From positions 4,122,501 through 4,186,500 of the forward strand of contig NZ_CP020038.1 in NCBI RefSeq assembly GCF_002157225.2: 64,000 nucleotides of DNA, read 5' to 3'. The DNA is from Agarilytica rhodophyticola. Its GTDB lineage: Bacteria; Pseudomonadota; Gammaproteobacteria; Pseudomonadales; Cellvibrionaceae. Position numbers and translations under genes: made by a program. This document shows, in pieces, positions 26,297-35,911 of this stretch (its first letter is position 1; every line of letters starts with the position of its first letter). The notes beneath the pieces are model-generated. The model was not told where the DNA came from and did not search any database. It worked only from the letters and a program-made list of their open reading frames with translations.

Positions 26297-27697
26297 CTAA
26301 TTACAAGGTGAAGAACCACACATACAGACACTTGTATTACTTTGACTATCTCGGCAATCCGTTGCACGATTACCAAAGATATTTCGACATTGTAAAGTAG
26401 TATCACATTGATCGACTGCACCACCGTTGCCGGTACGAACAACATCCAACCAATTCAAATTAAAGTTACCCGCTTGTACTTGCACACGCAAAGTTTTGTT
26501 ACCGGGGGATAACCGACCTATTGATGTAGATTTTGTTTGCCAGTTTTGCCATCCACCGGTGTCGCCAACAGCAACAGTATCACCGCGAGTTACACCATCA
26601 ACTTCAATAGAAAACATACCATTACCAGCTTGTGATGCAACACGAGTATCTACTCTATATTCACCAGCCCGAGTCACACTGATGGGGTACTCAAGCCATT
26701 CATTACCATCGATCCAACCAATGTTATAACCGCCGTTCGCATCAGTAGTACTTTGTATATCTACATTGTCATTGCGAAATTGACCACCGGCATTACCCGG
26801 TGTGGTATCAAAAAAGTTAGCGTAATTTTCAGCTTCTATTTTAGCGGGTACAGAAACGCGACCACCACCATTATTGGCACCGTCGTCGTCTACTAATTTA
26901 TAAGTATGAACCCAGTCGACATACATAGTATTTATCGCATTGTTATTGAGATCACTGCGCACAGCTAAACCACCAAGATAGTTGGCATCGGCAGTCCAAA
27001 GATCCCAAATTAAATTCAAGTTCCTTGTGAAATTTCGCGCAGACACAACTTTACCAGCAGGTTCTCCATTTAAATAAAACTGAATATTCTTTGCGTCTTT
27101 CCACCATACGCCTACCACATGGTAATCTTCGTTCCAACGCACACCTTTTAGCGGGTTACTATTAGATAAATTTCTATTATCAAAATTATCGGCATTTCTC
27201 TTAGTATCGCCATTTACTACATGAAAATACTGTGAATTCATTTGCCACGGGAAGTCAGGTTGGCAGCCACACGAGGGCTTGGAATTATTTTCGATAACAT
27301 CAATTTCATCTCTATTGTTAATATCACCGTTGTTCAACCAAAAAGTGTTAAATGCAGAAATATGTGCTGTTCTTATTCTGCTTTCAGTATACATAGGGTA
27401 TTTAATTTGAGCCTTAGACATGACTCTTGATGTCTGAAACCATCTTTGTGAAGAATTGTTAAGCGTGGCTTTGATCCATAGATTGCCATTGGAAACACCA
27501 GAATTTTGCGCAACCATATTAACCGGCACACCATAGTTCCATAAAGGTTTTGTCCATTTAGAATCGTTAAACCCGTTATTAAACTCATCAGAAAGATTAT
27601 TTTGCTTAACCCATTTTTTACCAGTGGGTGCTGTTGGCTGGGCAATCGCATTGACACTTAATAATGCGATAACAAGTAAATAAAATGGTTTTATCAT
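26297..27697 (-). CDS. Secreted GH16 beta-agarase-like enzyme with CBM6 and Cys-rich tail
   Basis: 466 aa from the ATG at 27697. Signal peptide 1-19 (cleavage after NAIA). The GH16 catalytic domain spans ~25-280 with the retaining active site E131-I-D133-V-I-E136. Segments such as NTMYVDWVHTYK at its end match agarase-type GH16 enzymes. A CBM6 follows (~285-425, starting KIEAENYANFF and ending NLNWLDVVR). The last 39 residues form a six-Cys module (C-x5-C-x10-C-x9-C-x-C-x4-C) that also occurs twice in the beta-helix protein at 55489. It probably cleaves agarose or a related red-algal galactan outside the cell; porphyran or another beta-glycan is possible. No other agarolytic genes flank it. 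Confidence 0.88.
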   Translation of the reverse strand: MIKPFYLLVIALLSVNAIAQPTAPTGKKWVKQNNLSDEFNNGFNDSKWTKPLWNYGVPVNMVAQNSGVSNGNLWIKATLNNSSQRWFQTSRVMSKAQIKYPMYTESRIRTAHISAFNTFWLNNGDINNRDEIDVIENNSKPSCGCQPDFPWQMNSQYFHVVNGDTKRNADNFDNRNLSNSNPLKGVRWNEDYHVVGVWWKDAKNIQFYLNGEPAGKVVSARNFTRNLNLIWDLWTADANYLGGLAVRSDLNNNAINTMYVDWVHTYKLVDDDGANNGGGRVSVPAKIEAENYANFFDTTPGNAGGQFRNDNVDIQSTTDANGGYNIGWIDGNEWLEYPISVTRAGEYRVDTRVASQAGNGMFSIEVDGVTRGDTVAVGDTGGWQNWQTKSTSIGRLSPGNKTLRVQVQAGNFNLNWLDVVRTGNGGAVDQCDTTLQCRNIFGNRATDCRDSQSNTSVCMCGSSPCN

Positions 27698-28293
27698 CGT
27701 TATACACTCTTTAACCGTTGTGCGTTTAGATATTTTGAAAACTACGTCATGATTATTTTTATCACTGGAAAACAACGGCTTTTATTTGCTGTACGTTTCA
27801 TTCATGCAATAAAAATATCAATTAGATCGCTTTAATGTATTTTAGGAGCCGCTCTAATAATTAAATTAATTATGTTTAATTATTAATTTAACGTAACACT
27901 TAAGGAAATTTTTTTCTATCGACAAAAAATATCTTTAGCGACACTTTTTTTAAAAATAGAACTGCAGCTTAGATGAAATAACGTATAATAAATATAAAAA
28001 ATAAATTCGATAGGGGTAGATTCTTTTTACGCTAAGCTAATACATCTAACAGCCCTAACAAAAGCCTAAGAATAAAATTATCAAGGGTGAATACAAAGTA
28101 ATAAGAGATTTGCGGAAATCGTCGCTATGGAGAGGTATAAAAAGAAGAGTGTTATGAAAGACAGCTGACGAGATACATACAATATCGTTAATATCGACAG
28201 CCGTCTTATTGATAAATGCTAAAAATCTAATATATCTACTTCAACACTGTGGCCAGAAAACAAGCTTAAAAAATAGAACCTAAAATCAAAAAA
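27698..28293. other. AT-rich intergenic region upstream of the GH16 gene
   Basis: About 600 bp with long A/T runs between the GH16 start and the nucleoside hydrolase stop. It must contain the agarase promoter. No ORF, RNA gene or clear operator was recognised. Confidence 0.4.
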
Positions 28294-29268
28294 TTAGACT
28301 GGCGCATGTTCTATTAACGCATCGAGAAATACACGCCTTACACGCTCCGCATCTAATTGCATAGCAGCATGGGTGTTAGGCCTATCATCCCAATGAGACA
28401 CTAGATATTCATTGCCTTTTCGATCGATCGCAACTTGACCAATAGCTACTCCATCTGTGATAACCCTTGCCGCACCGGAAACCACTTCAAAGGCATCCGG
28501 GGCAACCACATAAACCACAGCGCTGGCATCGTGCATTGCACAGGAACGTTCTAGATCCTGCTCTTCAGGCCCTCGACGATTGACATAAAAGTCCACATAA
28601 AAACGACTACTGTCCCAAAGGAATTGCCCCGTCTTTTTGGCTTTATCTTTAAGCTCTTTCAAATTGCCATCAGTCAGCATCACTTTATGTGTGACGTCTA
28701 AGCCAATTAAAGTTGCTGGCCAATCATGGGAAAGAACAATATCAGCAGCATGAGGATCGTTAATAAAATTAGCTTCAGCAATAGGACTGACATTACCTGG
28801 CTCATCAATAGTACCGCCCATAATCACCAGTTGTTTTATCTTACTTGGTAACTGAGGATCAAGCATTACCGCTTTTGCTATATTCGTCAGAGGGCCGATT
28901 GCTACAATAGTTATTTCACCAGGCTGCTCGTTGGCAAGACGAACAATAAATTCTGCTGCACTTTCGTCTAATGCTTTACGATCAGATGAAGGTAAATTTA
29001 AATTTCCTAAACCATCAGTACCATGCACAAAATCAGCCGGTGGGAACTTCGCTTGTTGCAAGGGTTTACCTTCTCCACCAGCAACCGGGATATTAGGTCG
29101 AGCAAATAAATCGAGCAAAAGTAGCGCGTTATTAGTGGTAATACTGACATCAGCATTGCCGAAAACGGTCGTTAGGCCGAGCAATTCAATATCAGGATGT
29201 GCAATAGCGAAGGCAATTGCCTGGGCATCATCAATGCCTGGATCTGTATCAATAATTATTTTATGCAT
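28294..29268 (-). CDS. Nucleoside hydrolase (inosine/uridine-preferring family)
   Basis: 324 aa. The N-terminal calcium-binding aspartate cluster DTDPGIDDA (7-15) is diagnostic. TTVFGNADV, VAGGEGKPL, VHGTDGLG and the MGGT and FINDPHAADI motifs follow in family order. It hydrolyses the N-glycosidic bond of ribonucleosides to free base and ribose. The ribokinase gene just upstream on the same strand (54 bp gap) would phosphorylate the ribose, so the two form a logical operon. Base preference (purine or pyrimidine) cannot be told. Confidence 0.93.
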   Translation of the reverse strand: MHKIIIDTDPGIDDAQAIAFAIAHPDIELLGLTTVFGNADVSITTNNALLLLDLFARPNIPVAGGEGKPLQQAKFPPADFVHGTDGLGNLNLPSSDRKALDESAAEFIVRLANEQPGEITIVAIGPLTNIAKAVMLDPQLPSKIKQLVIMGGTIDEPGNVSPIAEANFINDPHAADIVLSHDWPATLIGLDVTHKVMLTDGNLKELKDKAKKTGQFLWDSSRFYVDFYVNRRGPEEQDLERSCAMHDASAVVYVVAPDAFEVVSGAARVITDGVAIGQVAIDRKGNEYLVSHWDDRPNTHAAMQLDAERVRRVFLDALIEHAPV

Positions 29269-29322
29269 GGTGAGTACCCCTTTTGTTTAGTCGACCTAAA
29301 ATATAAATAAATTGCGCGGCTA

Positions 29323-30207
29323 TTATGTGTCGAGTTCATTCAGCGCAGGAATGGCACTTATTGCACCCTCACGAGTAACGGCTAGTGCGCCGGCCTGACA
29401 GGCTCTGAGTAGACAGTCTTTCTCATTTAATCCGTCCACTAAGCCTGCTAAAAAATAGCCGACAAAAGTATCACCTGCAGCAGTTGTATCTACAATACGC
29501 TCAGCCTCAACTCGACTACGACTAATTTCACCATCAGCAGAAATGAGTAAAGCGCCTTCCCCTCCTAGGGTGATAACGATTCGCACATTGGGCAACATAG
29601 TTTTCAATTCTTGGACGATATCATCCAGCGAACTTGCTCCACAAAGGGCTTGAGCTTCACCTTGGTTGACAATTAAGGTATCTAAAGTTTGAAGAGGCAA
29701 ATCTTTAATACCGTCTGTCATAGGAGCAGGATTAAATACTATTTTAATGCCTTTTTGTTTGGCTAATTCGAACGCTTGAGCAAGTAAATTGGTTTCGTTC
29801 TGCATTAGTAAATATTCAACCGAATCCAGTTCATTAAAAATTTGTTGAAGATCTGAATGTTGAAACCCTTGATTAGCACCACCGTGTAAAACAATGGCAT
29901 TTTCACCTTTATCGTCCACCTGAATAATAGCGTGGCCACTGGGCCCATCAATGAGCGAAATGCAATCTGTCTTGACATTTAACGATGCTAGCATCTCTAA
30001 AGCCCATTGATCTGCTTTGGATATACGACCAATATGGGCTACATCGACCCCTGCCCGGGCAAGTGCTGCGGATTGGTTTGCGCCCTTGCCGCCCAGACCG
30101 GTTGTTAAACCCAAACTCGATAGGGTTTCACCAGGCTGAACAAAATGGTTTACTTTATAGACATGATCAATATTAATTGACCCAAAATTAACAACTTTTG
30201 CTTTCAC
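29323..30207 (-). CDS. rbsK: Ribokinase
   Basis: 294 aa PfkB-family kinase. The N-terminal GSINIDHVYKV and the GGKGANQSAALARAG signature bind ribose. The C-terminal TTAAGDTFVGYFLAGL carries the catalytic aspartate and anion hole. It converts ribose to ribose 5-phosphate in the cytoplasm. It is the first gene of an apparent two-gene operon with the nucleoside hydrolase, so its ribose probably comes from nucleosides rather than from an Rbs transporter, which is absent here. Confidence 0.92.
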   Translation of the reverse strand: MKAKVVNFGSINIDHVYKVNHFVQPGETLSSLGLTTGLGGKGANQSAALARAGVDVAHIGRISKADQWALEMLASLNVKTDCISLIDGPSGHAIIQVDDKGENAIVLHGGANQGFQHSDLQQIFNELDSVEYLLMQNETNLLAQAFELAKQKGIKIVFNPAPMTDGIKDLPLQTLDTLIVNQGEAQALCGASSLDDIVQELKTMLPNVRIVITLGGEGALLISADGEISRSRVEAERIVDTTAAGDTFVGYFLAGLVDGLNEKDCLLRACQAGALAVTREGAISAIPALNELDT

Positions 30208-30690
30208 TTAGTATTAGACCCGTTCCGATTATGCTTTTATCTAGCGTTTACTTATCTATTTCTACCTATTTATTGCACGTTTTCAGCTATTATCTGACTG
30301 CTCAGCTGCAAAATTTACCTTAGCTCGAATAGTTAAGTTAAGTAGCTAAACTAATGATAAAACAGTAAAAAATCTATTATTACTGACTCGGTACAACACT
30401 TTTATGACATTACTGCTTCATTATACTATTTAAGCACCATTATCTAGGATCTAAGCTTCAATGTTAACCAAGCTAAATGTCCAGAGTATTGACCGATTAT
30501 AGCCGCACAATATATGCAATTATTAGTTCATGACATAAACTTTACCCTTTGGTAAAATAAAATGCAACTGCTCAAGTAAGATGTCACTTTACTGTAAAAT
30601 TTGACTGAGCATAGGGACACTTTTTAAGATTCACTTAACAGTTTATGTTAAATTTTCAAACTAGATAAGAAGCCCGCTAATAAGAGGCTT
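30208..30690. promoter_or_regulatory. Divergent control region with a 16-bp dyad
   Basis: 483 bp between ribokinase and the TetR-family gene. TTTACC-CTTT-GGTAAA at 30541-30556 is a perfect 6-4-6 dyad, and a TTGACC half-like site is at 30489-30494. E. coli RutR binds a 16-bp TTGACCA-N2-TGGTCAA dyad, so this may be the operator of the adjacent RutR-like regulator. No ORF was seen. Confidence 0.4.
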
Positions 30691-31338
30691 ATGAATAACG
30701 ACAACATGAAAAAAAGAAAAGCTCGCGAACCTTCCGAAAATAGACAACAGATTGAAGCTCGTATTTTACGTGCCTCAGAGAAGATCTTTGCGAGCAAAGG
30801 CTTCAGTGGTTCGTCTATGGATGCGATAGCAGATGAGGCTAAGCTATCGAAACAGAATTTGATCTACTATTTTCCTTCCAAAAAAGTCCTTTACGCTAAA
30901 GTTCTCGAGCATGTTCTCGATCTTTGGATTGAAAAGATGCATGTATTTGAAGAACCAGGCCTCTCGCCCAGAGAGATCATGGAAAGATACATCAAGAAAA
31001 AATTACAGCTGTCGAGGGACTACCCCGATGCCTCAAAAGTATTTGCTCATGAGATTATTAACGGTGCCCCGGTACTTCGTGCGCACATTTTAGAACATGC
31101 AAAACCTCAGTTTGAACGGGATGTGGCGGTCATTAATAGCTGGATAGAACAAGGCTTAATAAAGCCAGTTTCACCGCAACATCTATTTTTTGGTATTTGG
31201 GCTTCGACTCAAACCTATGCAGATTTTGCCACTCAAATTCAGTTGCTATTAGGTAAGCCCTCATTAGATGATTCAGATTTCGAGAATGCCTGGAAGTTTA
31301 TAAGTCAAAGCATCCTCGAACCATTCTTTACTGAGTAG
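30691..31338 (+). CDS. TetR family regulator, RutR-like
   Basis: 215 aa. An N-terminal helix-turn-helix (residues ~18-65: ILRASEKIFASKGFSGSSMD then LSKQNLIYYFPSKK) is followed by a ligand domain with PDASKVFAHEIINGAP and LFFGIWASTQTYADF. This resembles RutR/YcdC, which in E. coli senses uracil and controls pyrimidine and purine metabolism. Its position, divergent from the ribokinase-nucleoside hydrolase operon, fits a regulator of nucleoside breakdown. The inducer is unproven. The stop is 18 bp from the convergent REC-HD gene. Confidence 0.85.
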   Translation: MNNDNMKKRKAREPSENRQQIEARILRASEKIFASKGFSGSSMDAIADEAKLSKQNLIYYFPSKKVLYAKVLEHVLDLWIEKMHVFEEPGLSPREIMERYIKKKLQLSRDYPDASKVFAHEIINGAPVLRAHILEHAKPQFERDVAVINSWIEQGLIKPVSPQHLFFGIWASTQTYADFATQIQLLLGKPSLDDSDFENAWKFISQSILEPFFTE

Positions 31339-31356
31339 GCGGTGATTTTTAACGAC

Positions 31357-32502
31357 TTATTTCTTTTTTATTCCTACACTAATGGGCTCAACAATGCCTG
31401 ACCCTTTAGAAAAATTAATAAGCCGATTGATTAATGGAGATGTTAACGTCTGCCCTTTACAAAGGACGATACCACCATTTTTCGTAAACACATCTTGGGC
31501 TAAAATCATGCCTTTTTTCATGTCTCCGATTGCTACGTCACGGATAATCGTATTAGATTTTTTAGACTGATAGGTTGCAAGCGAATCAATAAATACCCGG
31601 TCGTTAGGGGAACTATAAATATCGGTCAAGACAGCGCAAGCTTCAAGGACTTCGGTATTTTCTCGCAAGATAATTTTATCAAGCATACTGGCGATTCGCA
31701 GCATTCTCGCTCCCGCTTGCACCTTACCCGTCAGTGATTCTAAATCCCTATCTGTGCCAAATTGAGACTCAATCATTAGTGCAATATTTCCAAGTCGGGG
31801 GATAGTATCAACTAGCTTCGCCCCTGCCATTGGTATACTTTTCATAGTCTCTCTTTCGTCTTCGCTAAGTGGCACTGTACTGAATGCTTTTTTTAATAAT
31901 TCAGGGGGTAAAATTATTGCGCCGACCTGAGATAACATAGCAGCAATTTCAAATTCCCATATACCCTTCTGATTTGTCGCACTCGCCATGTGTGAAACGT
32001 AATCTTTAATATAGGTCGAGCGACTAAATGCTGTAGGAGCTACCATACTAAGTACTTCAGTTAAGACCTTAATAGATCCTCTTAGTGTTTTTTCTAGTAG
32101 TTCTTTTTCAGCTTTTATTAATTGATTTAAACGTACCCCCTCATTAATATTTGCGATTAATTTTTCTTCAGGGCAAGGTTTGAGTAAAAACCTGAAAATA
32201 TTGCCATCGTTTACCGCGGCTATCGCAGAATCCATGTCCGATTGTCCAGTAAGAAGTATACGAGTCGAGTTAGGCGCTAAGGCCAAGGCTTTAGATAAAA
32301 ACTCGGCACCGTTCATTTCAGGCATACGCATATCGGAAATAATGACGGTGAAATTATTGCTCTTTATAAGCTCAAGGCCTTCTGCTCCGCTTGTAGCAGT
32401 TTCAACCTCGAAGTGTTCAAATAAAATACGACTCAAACCATCAAGCACATTCTTCTCATCATCTACACATAATATACTGGGCAAACTATCCACAATACAC
32501 AT
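31357..32502 (-). CDS. Response regulator with degenerate HD-GYP-like output
   Basis: 381 aa from the ATG at 32502. The receiver domain (8-125) has CVDDE, D57 (IISDMRMPEMNG) and LLKPC. The output helices (~135-280) align with HD-GYP proteins by eye, but where a HD-GYP domain has HDIGK the sequence reads MLSQVGAIILPP. The metal-binding histidine-aspartate pair is missing, so c-di-GMP phosphodiesterase activity is unlikely. It is last in a set with the REC-HDOD and MHYT kinase genes, 104 bp after the HDOD gene. It may be a binding or scaffold protein. Confidence 0.75.
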   Translation of the reverse strand: MCIVDSLPSILCVDDEKNVLDGLSRILFEHFEVETATSGAEGLELIKSNNFTVIISDMRMPEMNGAEFLSKALALAPNSTRILLTGQSDMDSAIAAVNDGNIFRFLLKPCPEEKLIANINEGVRLNQLIKAEKELLEKTLRGSIKVLTEVLSMVAPTAFSRSTYIKDYVSHMASATNQKGIWEFEIAAMLSQVGAIILPPELLKKAFSTVPLSEDERETMKSIPMAGAKLVDTIPRLGNIALMIESQFGTDRDLESLTGKVQAGARMLRIASMLDKIILRENTEVLEACAVLTDIYSSPNDRVFIDSLATYQSKKSNTIIRDVAIGDMKKGMILAQDVFTKNGGIVLCKGQTLTSPLINRLINFSKGSGIVEPISVGIKKK

Positions 32503-32606
32503 CCTATAATAGAAAACTACCGTTACAGTGATAATTGATAATTTATTTTTCATTTAACAAAAAAAGACACCGCCATTTTTGTTGAATTCAAAAAAACCAA
32601 TCTTTA

Positions 32607-33755
32607 TCAAGCATCCGATAAAATTTGGTTAGCAATTTTCTCCCACTTTGAAAGGCTTTCAGTAATCTTTAACTCTTCGACAAAATCATCATCTATTTTT
32701 TTTCTTTCAATGAGCATGTGAGACAAAAATACAGCTGCTGATATACCAAAATCAGAATTAATTAAATGCTCCTTATCCTGATGCTTCGCAACACCTTCAA
32801 CAATTTCATCGGGAAAACCCCACAAGAAGAGTAAATATGCTCCTACTTTTCCATGATTGGTATCAAAAACTTCCTCTTCTAGTTCCTTCAATTCAGAATA
32901 ACTATTAGCCTTTAATATACCACTATACTGTTCGGCTTTTTCTGGAAACACTTGCAGTAACAACAACTTACCTATTTGGTGCAGTAATGCAGTAAGTATT
33001 GCTGCTTCTCTCTGTTCAGGACTTACCATATGTACGACTAAACTGCTGATTAGCAAGCACTTTTCCTGTTCTTCAATAAAGTTAATATCTTTATTATTCG
33101 GTAAGTTCGCATAGGTTTCAGTAAGTAAAACAATACTATTAACAAGCTCCACCCCTAAACGAACGATGGCTTCTCTGACATCGTAAATAGTCTTTCCTCT
33201 AGAAAAAAAAGAAGAGTTTGTTAGTTGCAATACCTTTGCGGTCAAGGGAGTGTCCTGTGAAATAAGATCAGCAACTCCGTCCAAGTTTTCGCCATCATTG
33301 CTCAGTATTTTTTTTATTTTAGTAAATGTAACTGGCGGCGTTGGCAAAACATTAGCATTACTTACTGCTTTTTTAATACTGTGATTTGGCTGATTAGCGA
33401 GCCCCTCTTCTATATGAGAAAGTGTCTCCATTAATACTTTTTCATCGCAGGGTTTATCAAGCCATTGGTGAGCGACAAACCCTGCCTGCATAGACATATC
33501 TTGATCAGCGTGACCTGAGAGTACTATTTTAACAAGATGCGGTTGTATTTTAGATGCTTCGGATAATAGTTCTACACCATTTATTTTAGGCATTAACATA
33601 TCTGACACGATAACATCGAAATCCTCATCAGCCAGCATTTCCAGAGCTTCTTCACCACCGCAAGCAACTTCCACTTCCCAATCGCTGTCAAACAAATTTC
33701 GCTCTATTCCATCGAGAATCATTTGTTCATCATCTACAAAAAGTATTTTCATCAA
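32607..33755 (-). CDS. Response regulator with HDOD domain
   Basis: 382 aa. A receiver domain with D52 (VIVSDMLMPKINGVEL) and the lysine in WLDKPCD is followed by an HDOD domain (~140-345). Typical HDOD elements are visible: ADLISQDTPLTAKVLQLTNS, then YDVREAIVRLGVELVNSIVL and ALLHQIGKLLL. HDOD domains act in signalling, often linked to motility or c-di-GMP, without a known enzymatic activity. The ATG overlaps the stop of the upstream kinase gene by four bases, so kinase and regulator are probably coupled partners. Confidence 0.88.
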   Translation of the reverse strand: MMKILFVDDEQMILDGIERNLFDSDWEVEVACGGEEALEMLADEDFDVIVSDMLMPKINGVELLSEASKIQPHLVKIVLSGHADQDMSMQAGFVAHQWLDKPCDEKVLMETLSHIEEGLANQPNHSIKKAVSNANVLPTPPVTFTKIKKILSNDGENLDGVADLISQDTPLTAKVLQLTNSSFFSRGKTIYDVREAIVRLGVELVNSIVLLTETYANLPNNKDINFIEEQEKCLLISSLVVHMVSPEQREAAILTALLHQIGKLLLLQVFPEKAEQYSGILKANSYSELKELEEEVFDTNHGKVGAYLLFLWGFPDEIVEGVAKHQDKEHLINSDFGISAAVFLSHMLIERKKIDDDFVEELKITESLSKWEKIANQILSDA

Positions 33756-35761
33756 GAAGCCACCTTTTCAACATCTAAAGTTTTAATTTTTAAAGGCAGC
33801 CTAATTTCAAAAGTCGTACCCTGCCCTTCTTGAGATGAAACATTAATTGTGCCATAGTGTTTATCAACAATAACAGAATAGGCAATACTTAAGCCTTGAC
33901 CAGTACCTTTGCCTACACTTTTAGTGGTAAAGAATGGATCGAATATTTTTTGCTTAACATGATTAGGCATACCTTGACCATTGTCAGAAATCTCAACAAC
34001 CGCAAAATCACCCTGCAAACTTGTTTTTATATGTATTTTCCCTTTTCTGTTATCAATTTTAGAGATACTTTCAATAGCGTGAGCAGCGTTGACGATTATA
34101 TTTAAAATAACTTGATTGAATTCATCTCTAAGGCAAGGCACAGCGGGGACATTTTTATCGAAATCACATTCCATTTCAGCAATATATTTCCATTCATTAC
34201 GAGCAACAGTGACCGTTGCCTGTATGGCTTCGGCTAAATCTATATTCTGCTTTTCACCATCACTTGGATGAGAAAATGACTTCATTGCACTAACAATAGT
34301 AGCAACTCTTTGCAAACCATCTAAAGACTGATCAATTGCTTTGGGTATTTCGACAGAAACAAATTTTATTTTTGCTTTCTTTAGAGCTTTTCTCAAATCA
34401 GTTAAGTCATCAACATTTATGTTGCCAATCCCTTTGTCTGCGATATTTTGAGCCATATCTAATGCATTAAGTATCCCAACAAAAGCTTTTTTCAAAAAGG
34501 AAGTATTGTCAGAAATATATTGTGTCGGTGTGTTAATCTCATGAGCAATACCAGCTGCCAACTGACCTATCGATTCCATTTTTTGTGATTGTCGCAGCTG
34601 TTCTTCGAGTTTTTTACGTTCAGAAATGTCTCGGATAACTGCGGTAAACATAACCTTTGAATTTATTTCCATCCTGGAAAAGGAGACTTCAAGGGGAAAT
34701 TTTTCACCATTTGAGCGAACCCCTTCTATCTCTTTGCTTTTATTTAAAGCACCCACCTTCTGCGATTCGTCTAGCAAATGCTGATAATTAACAGACGGTA
34801 TTAAAAACTCGGCTTTTTTACCTACTATAGTTTTCCTACTGTAAACAAACATCTTCGCTACAGCACTATTAAATGTTTCTATTTTACCTTTGTGATCGAT
34901 AATAATGAGCGCATCAGCTAGAGTCTCGACTACGGTATGCTCGCGAACACTATGAATAAATAAATTATTTTTAGCTTCCTGAAGCCTCTTATCAACCAAA
35001 GTCCCAATAACAGTAATACCTGAAAATATGATAATAGTTAAGAAAATCAGAAGTGCGAAAACCAAGGATTGCGATGATTGCATGTTATGAATCAATACCG
35101 TATCGCGACTGACATAATAAGTCACCGCAGCCATGCCAGTATAGTGCATACCGGAGACGGCGCAACCCATTACACAAGCGCTTAATACTCGTAATGAAAC
35201 GCCTTTGCCCTCCCCAGTTTTCAGTAAAACTCTTACATAAAGAGCAATAGTAGCAAGAATATGAGCGATGCAAATTGATCCAACAAATAGCCAGAAATCA
35301 TATAGCATGGTCGCTTCTACGATCATAGCTTCCATACCCACAAAGTGCATTGTCCCTATACCTGTTGCTAAAGAAAGAGACCCTACTTGTATCCACCAGA
35401 AAGAAAACATACGCAGAGCGAGAATTCTAAGCGCAATATAAGAGCCAAAAACAGGTGGAAAAACAGAAAACAGAGTAATCCAAGGTTCGAAGTTCATCGG
35501 CAACGGCAACATAAAAGCGAGCATTCCCGTAAAATGCATTGCCCAAACGCCTATTCCCATGACACATGATCCAAACCATAGCCATAGGTTTAACATGTCT
35601 TTTTGAGAAGATGCCCAGATGCGCTCGATAATAACAAGCACAGAATATGCGGCTAGAGATGCAATCGATACCGACAGAAATATTAACGCGTAATTAAAAT
35701 CACCTGCGACTTCGACTAGGTTGTCTTCGGATAGCTTTTTAAAGCGCCAAAATTCAAACAT
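33752..35761 (-). CDS. MHYT-PAS sensor histidine kinase
   Basis: 669 aa. The N-terminal MHYT sensor has seven predicted membrane helices and three M-H-x-x-GM motifs (MHFTGM, MHFVGM, MHYTGM) that are thought to bind copper and sense O2, CO or NO. A PAS domain (~275-390) is followed by HisKA with the phospho-histidine in AAGIAHEINTPTQYI, then an HATPase domain with DNGQGMP and GTGQGLSIAYSV. It is the first gene of a three-gene operon with REC-HDOD and REC-HD-like regulators. It probably passes a redox or gas signal to both. Confidence 0.9.
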   Translation of the reverse strand: MFEFWRFKKLSEDNLVEVAGDFNYALIFLSVSIASLAAYSVLVIIERIWASSQKDMLNLWLWFGSCVMGIGVWAMHFTGMLAFMLPLPMNFEPWITLFSVFPPVFGSYIALRILALRMFSFWWIQVGSLSLATGIGTMHFVGMEAMIVEATMLYDFWLFVGSICIAHILATIALYVRVLLKTGEGKGVSLRVLSACVMGCAVSGMHYTGMAAVTYYVSRDTVLIHNMQSSQSLVFALLIFLTIIIFSGITVIGTLVDKRLQEAKNNLFIHSVREHTVVETLADALIIIDHKGKIETFNSAVAKMFVYSRKTIVGKKAEFLIPSVNYQHLLDESQKVGALNKSKEIEGVRSNGEKFPLEVSFSRMEINSKVMFTAVIRDISERKKLEEQLRQSQKMESIGQLAAGIAHEINTPTQYISDNTSFLKKAFVGILNALDMAQNIADKGIGNINVDDLTDLRKALKKAKIKFVSVEIPKAIDQSLDGLQRVATIVSAMKSFSHPSDGEKQNIDLAEAIQATVTVARNEWKYIAEMECDFDKNVPAVPCLRDEFNQVILNIIVNAAHAIESISKIDNRKGKIHIKTSLQGDFAVVEISDNGQGMPNHVKQKIFDPFFTTKSVGKGTGQGLSIAYSVIVDKHYGTINVSSQEGQGTTFEIRLPLKIKTLDVEKVAS

Positions 35762-35911
35762 TTAACCTTGCCCGCTTTGATTATGAGAGTATACCTCCGT
35801 TTTTATTATAGATTATGATCAGCAATTAATAAGAAAACTTTCCATCGCGCCTCCCAGGACTAGGCCAAACTTACCGCGACAAAAAGAGGTGAAATACGCA
35901 CAGCCGACAAA

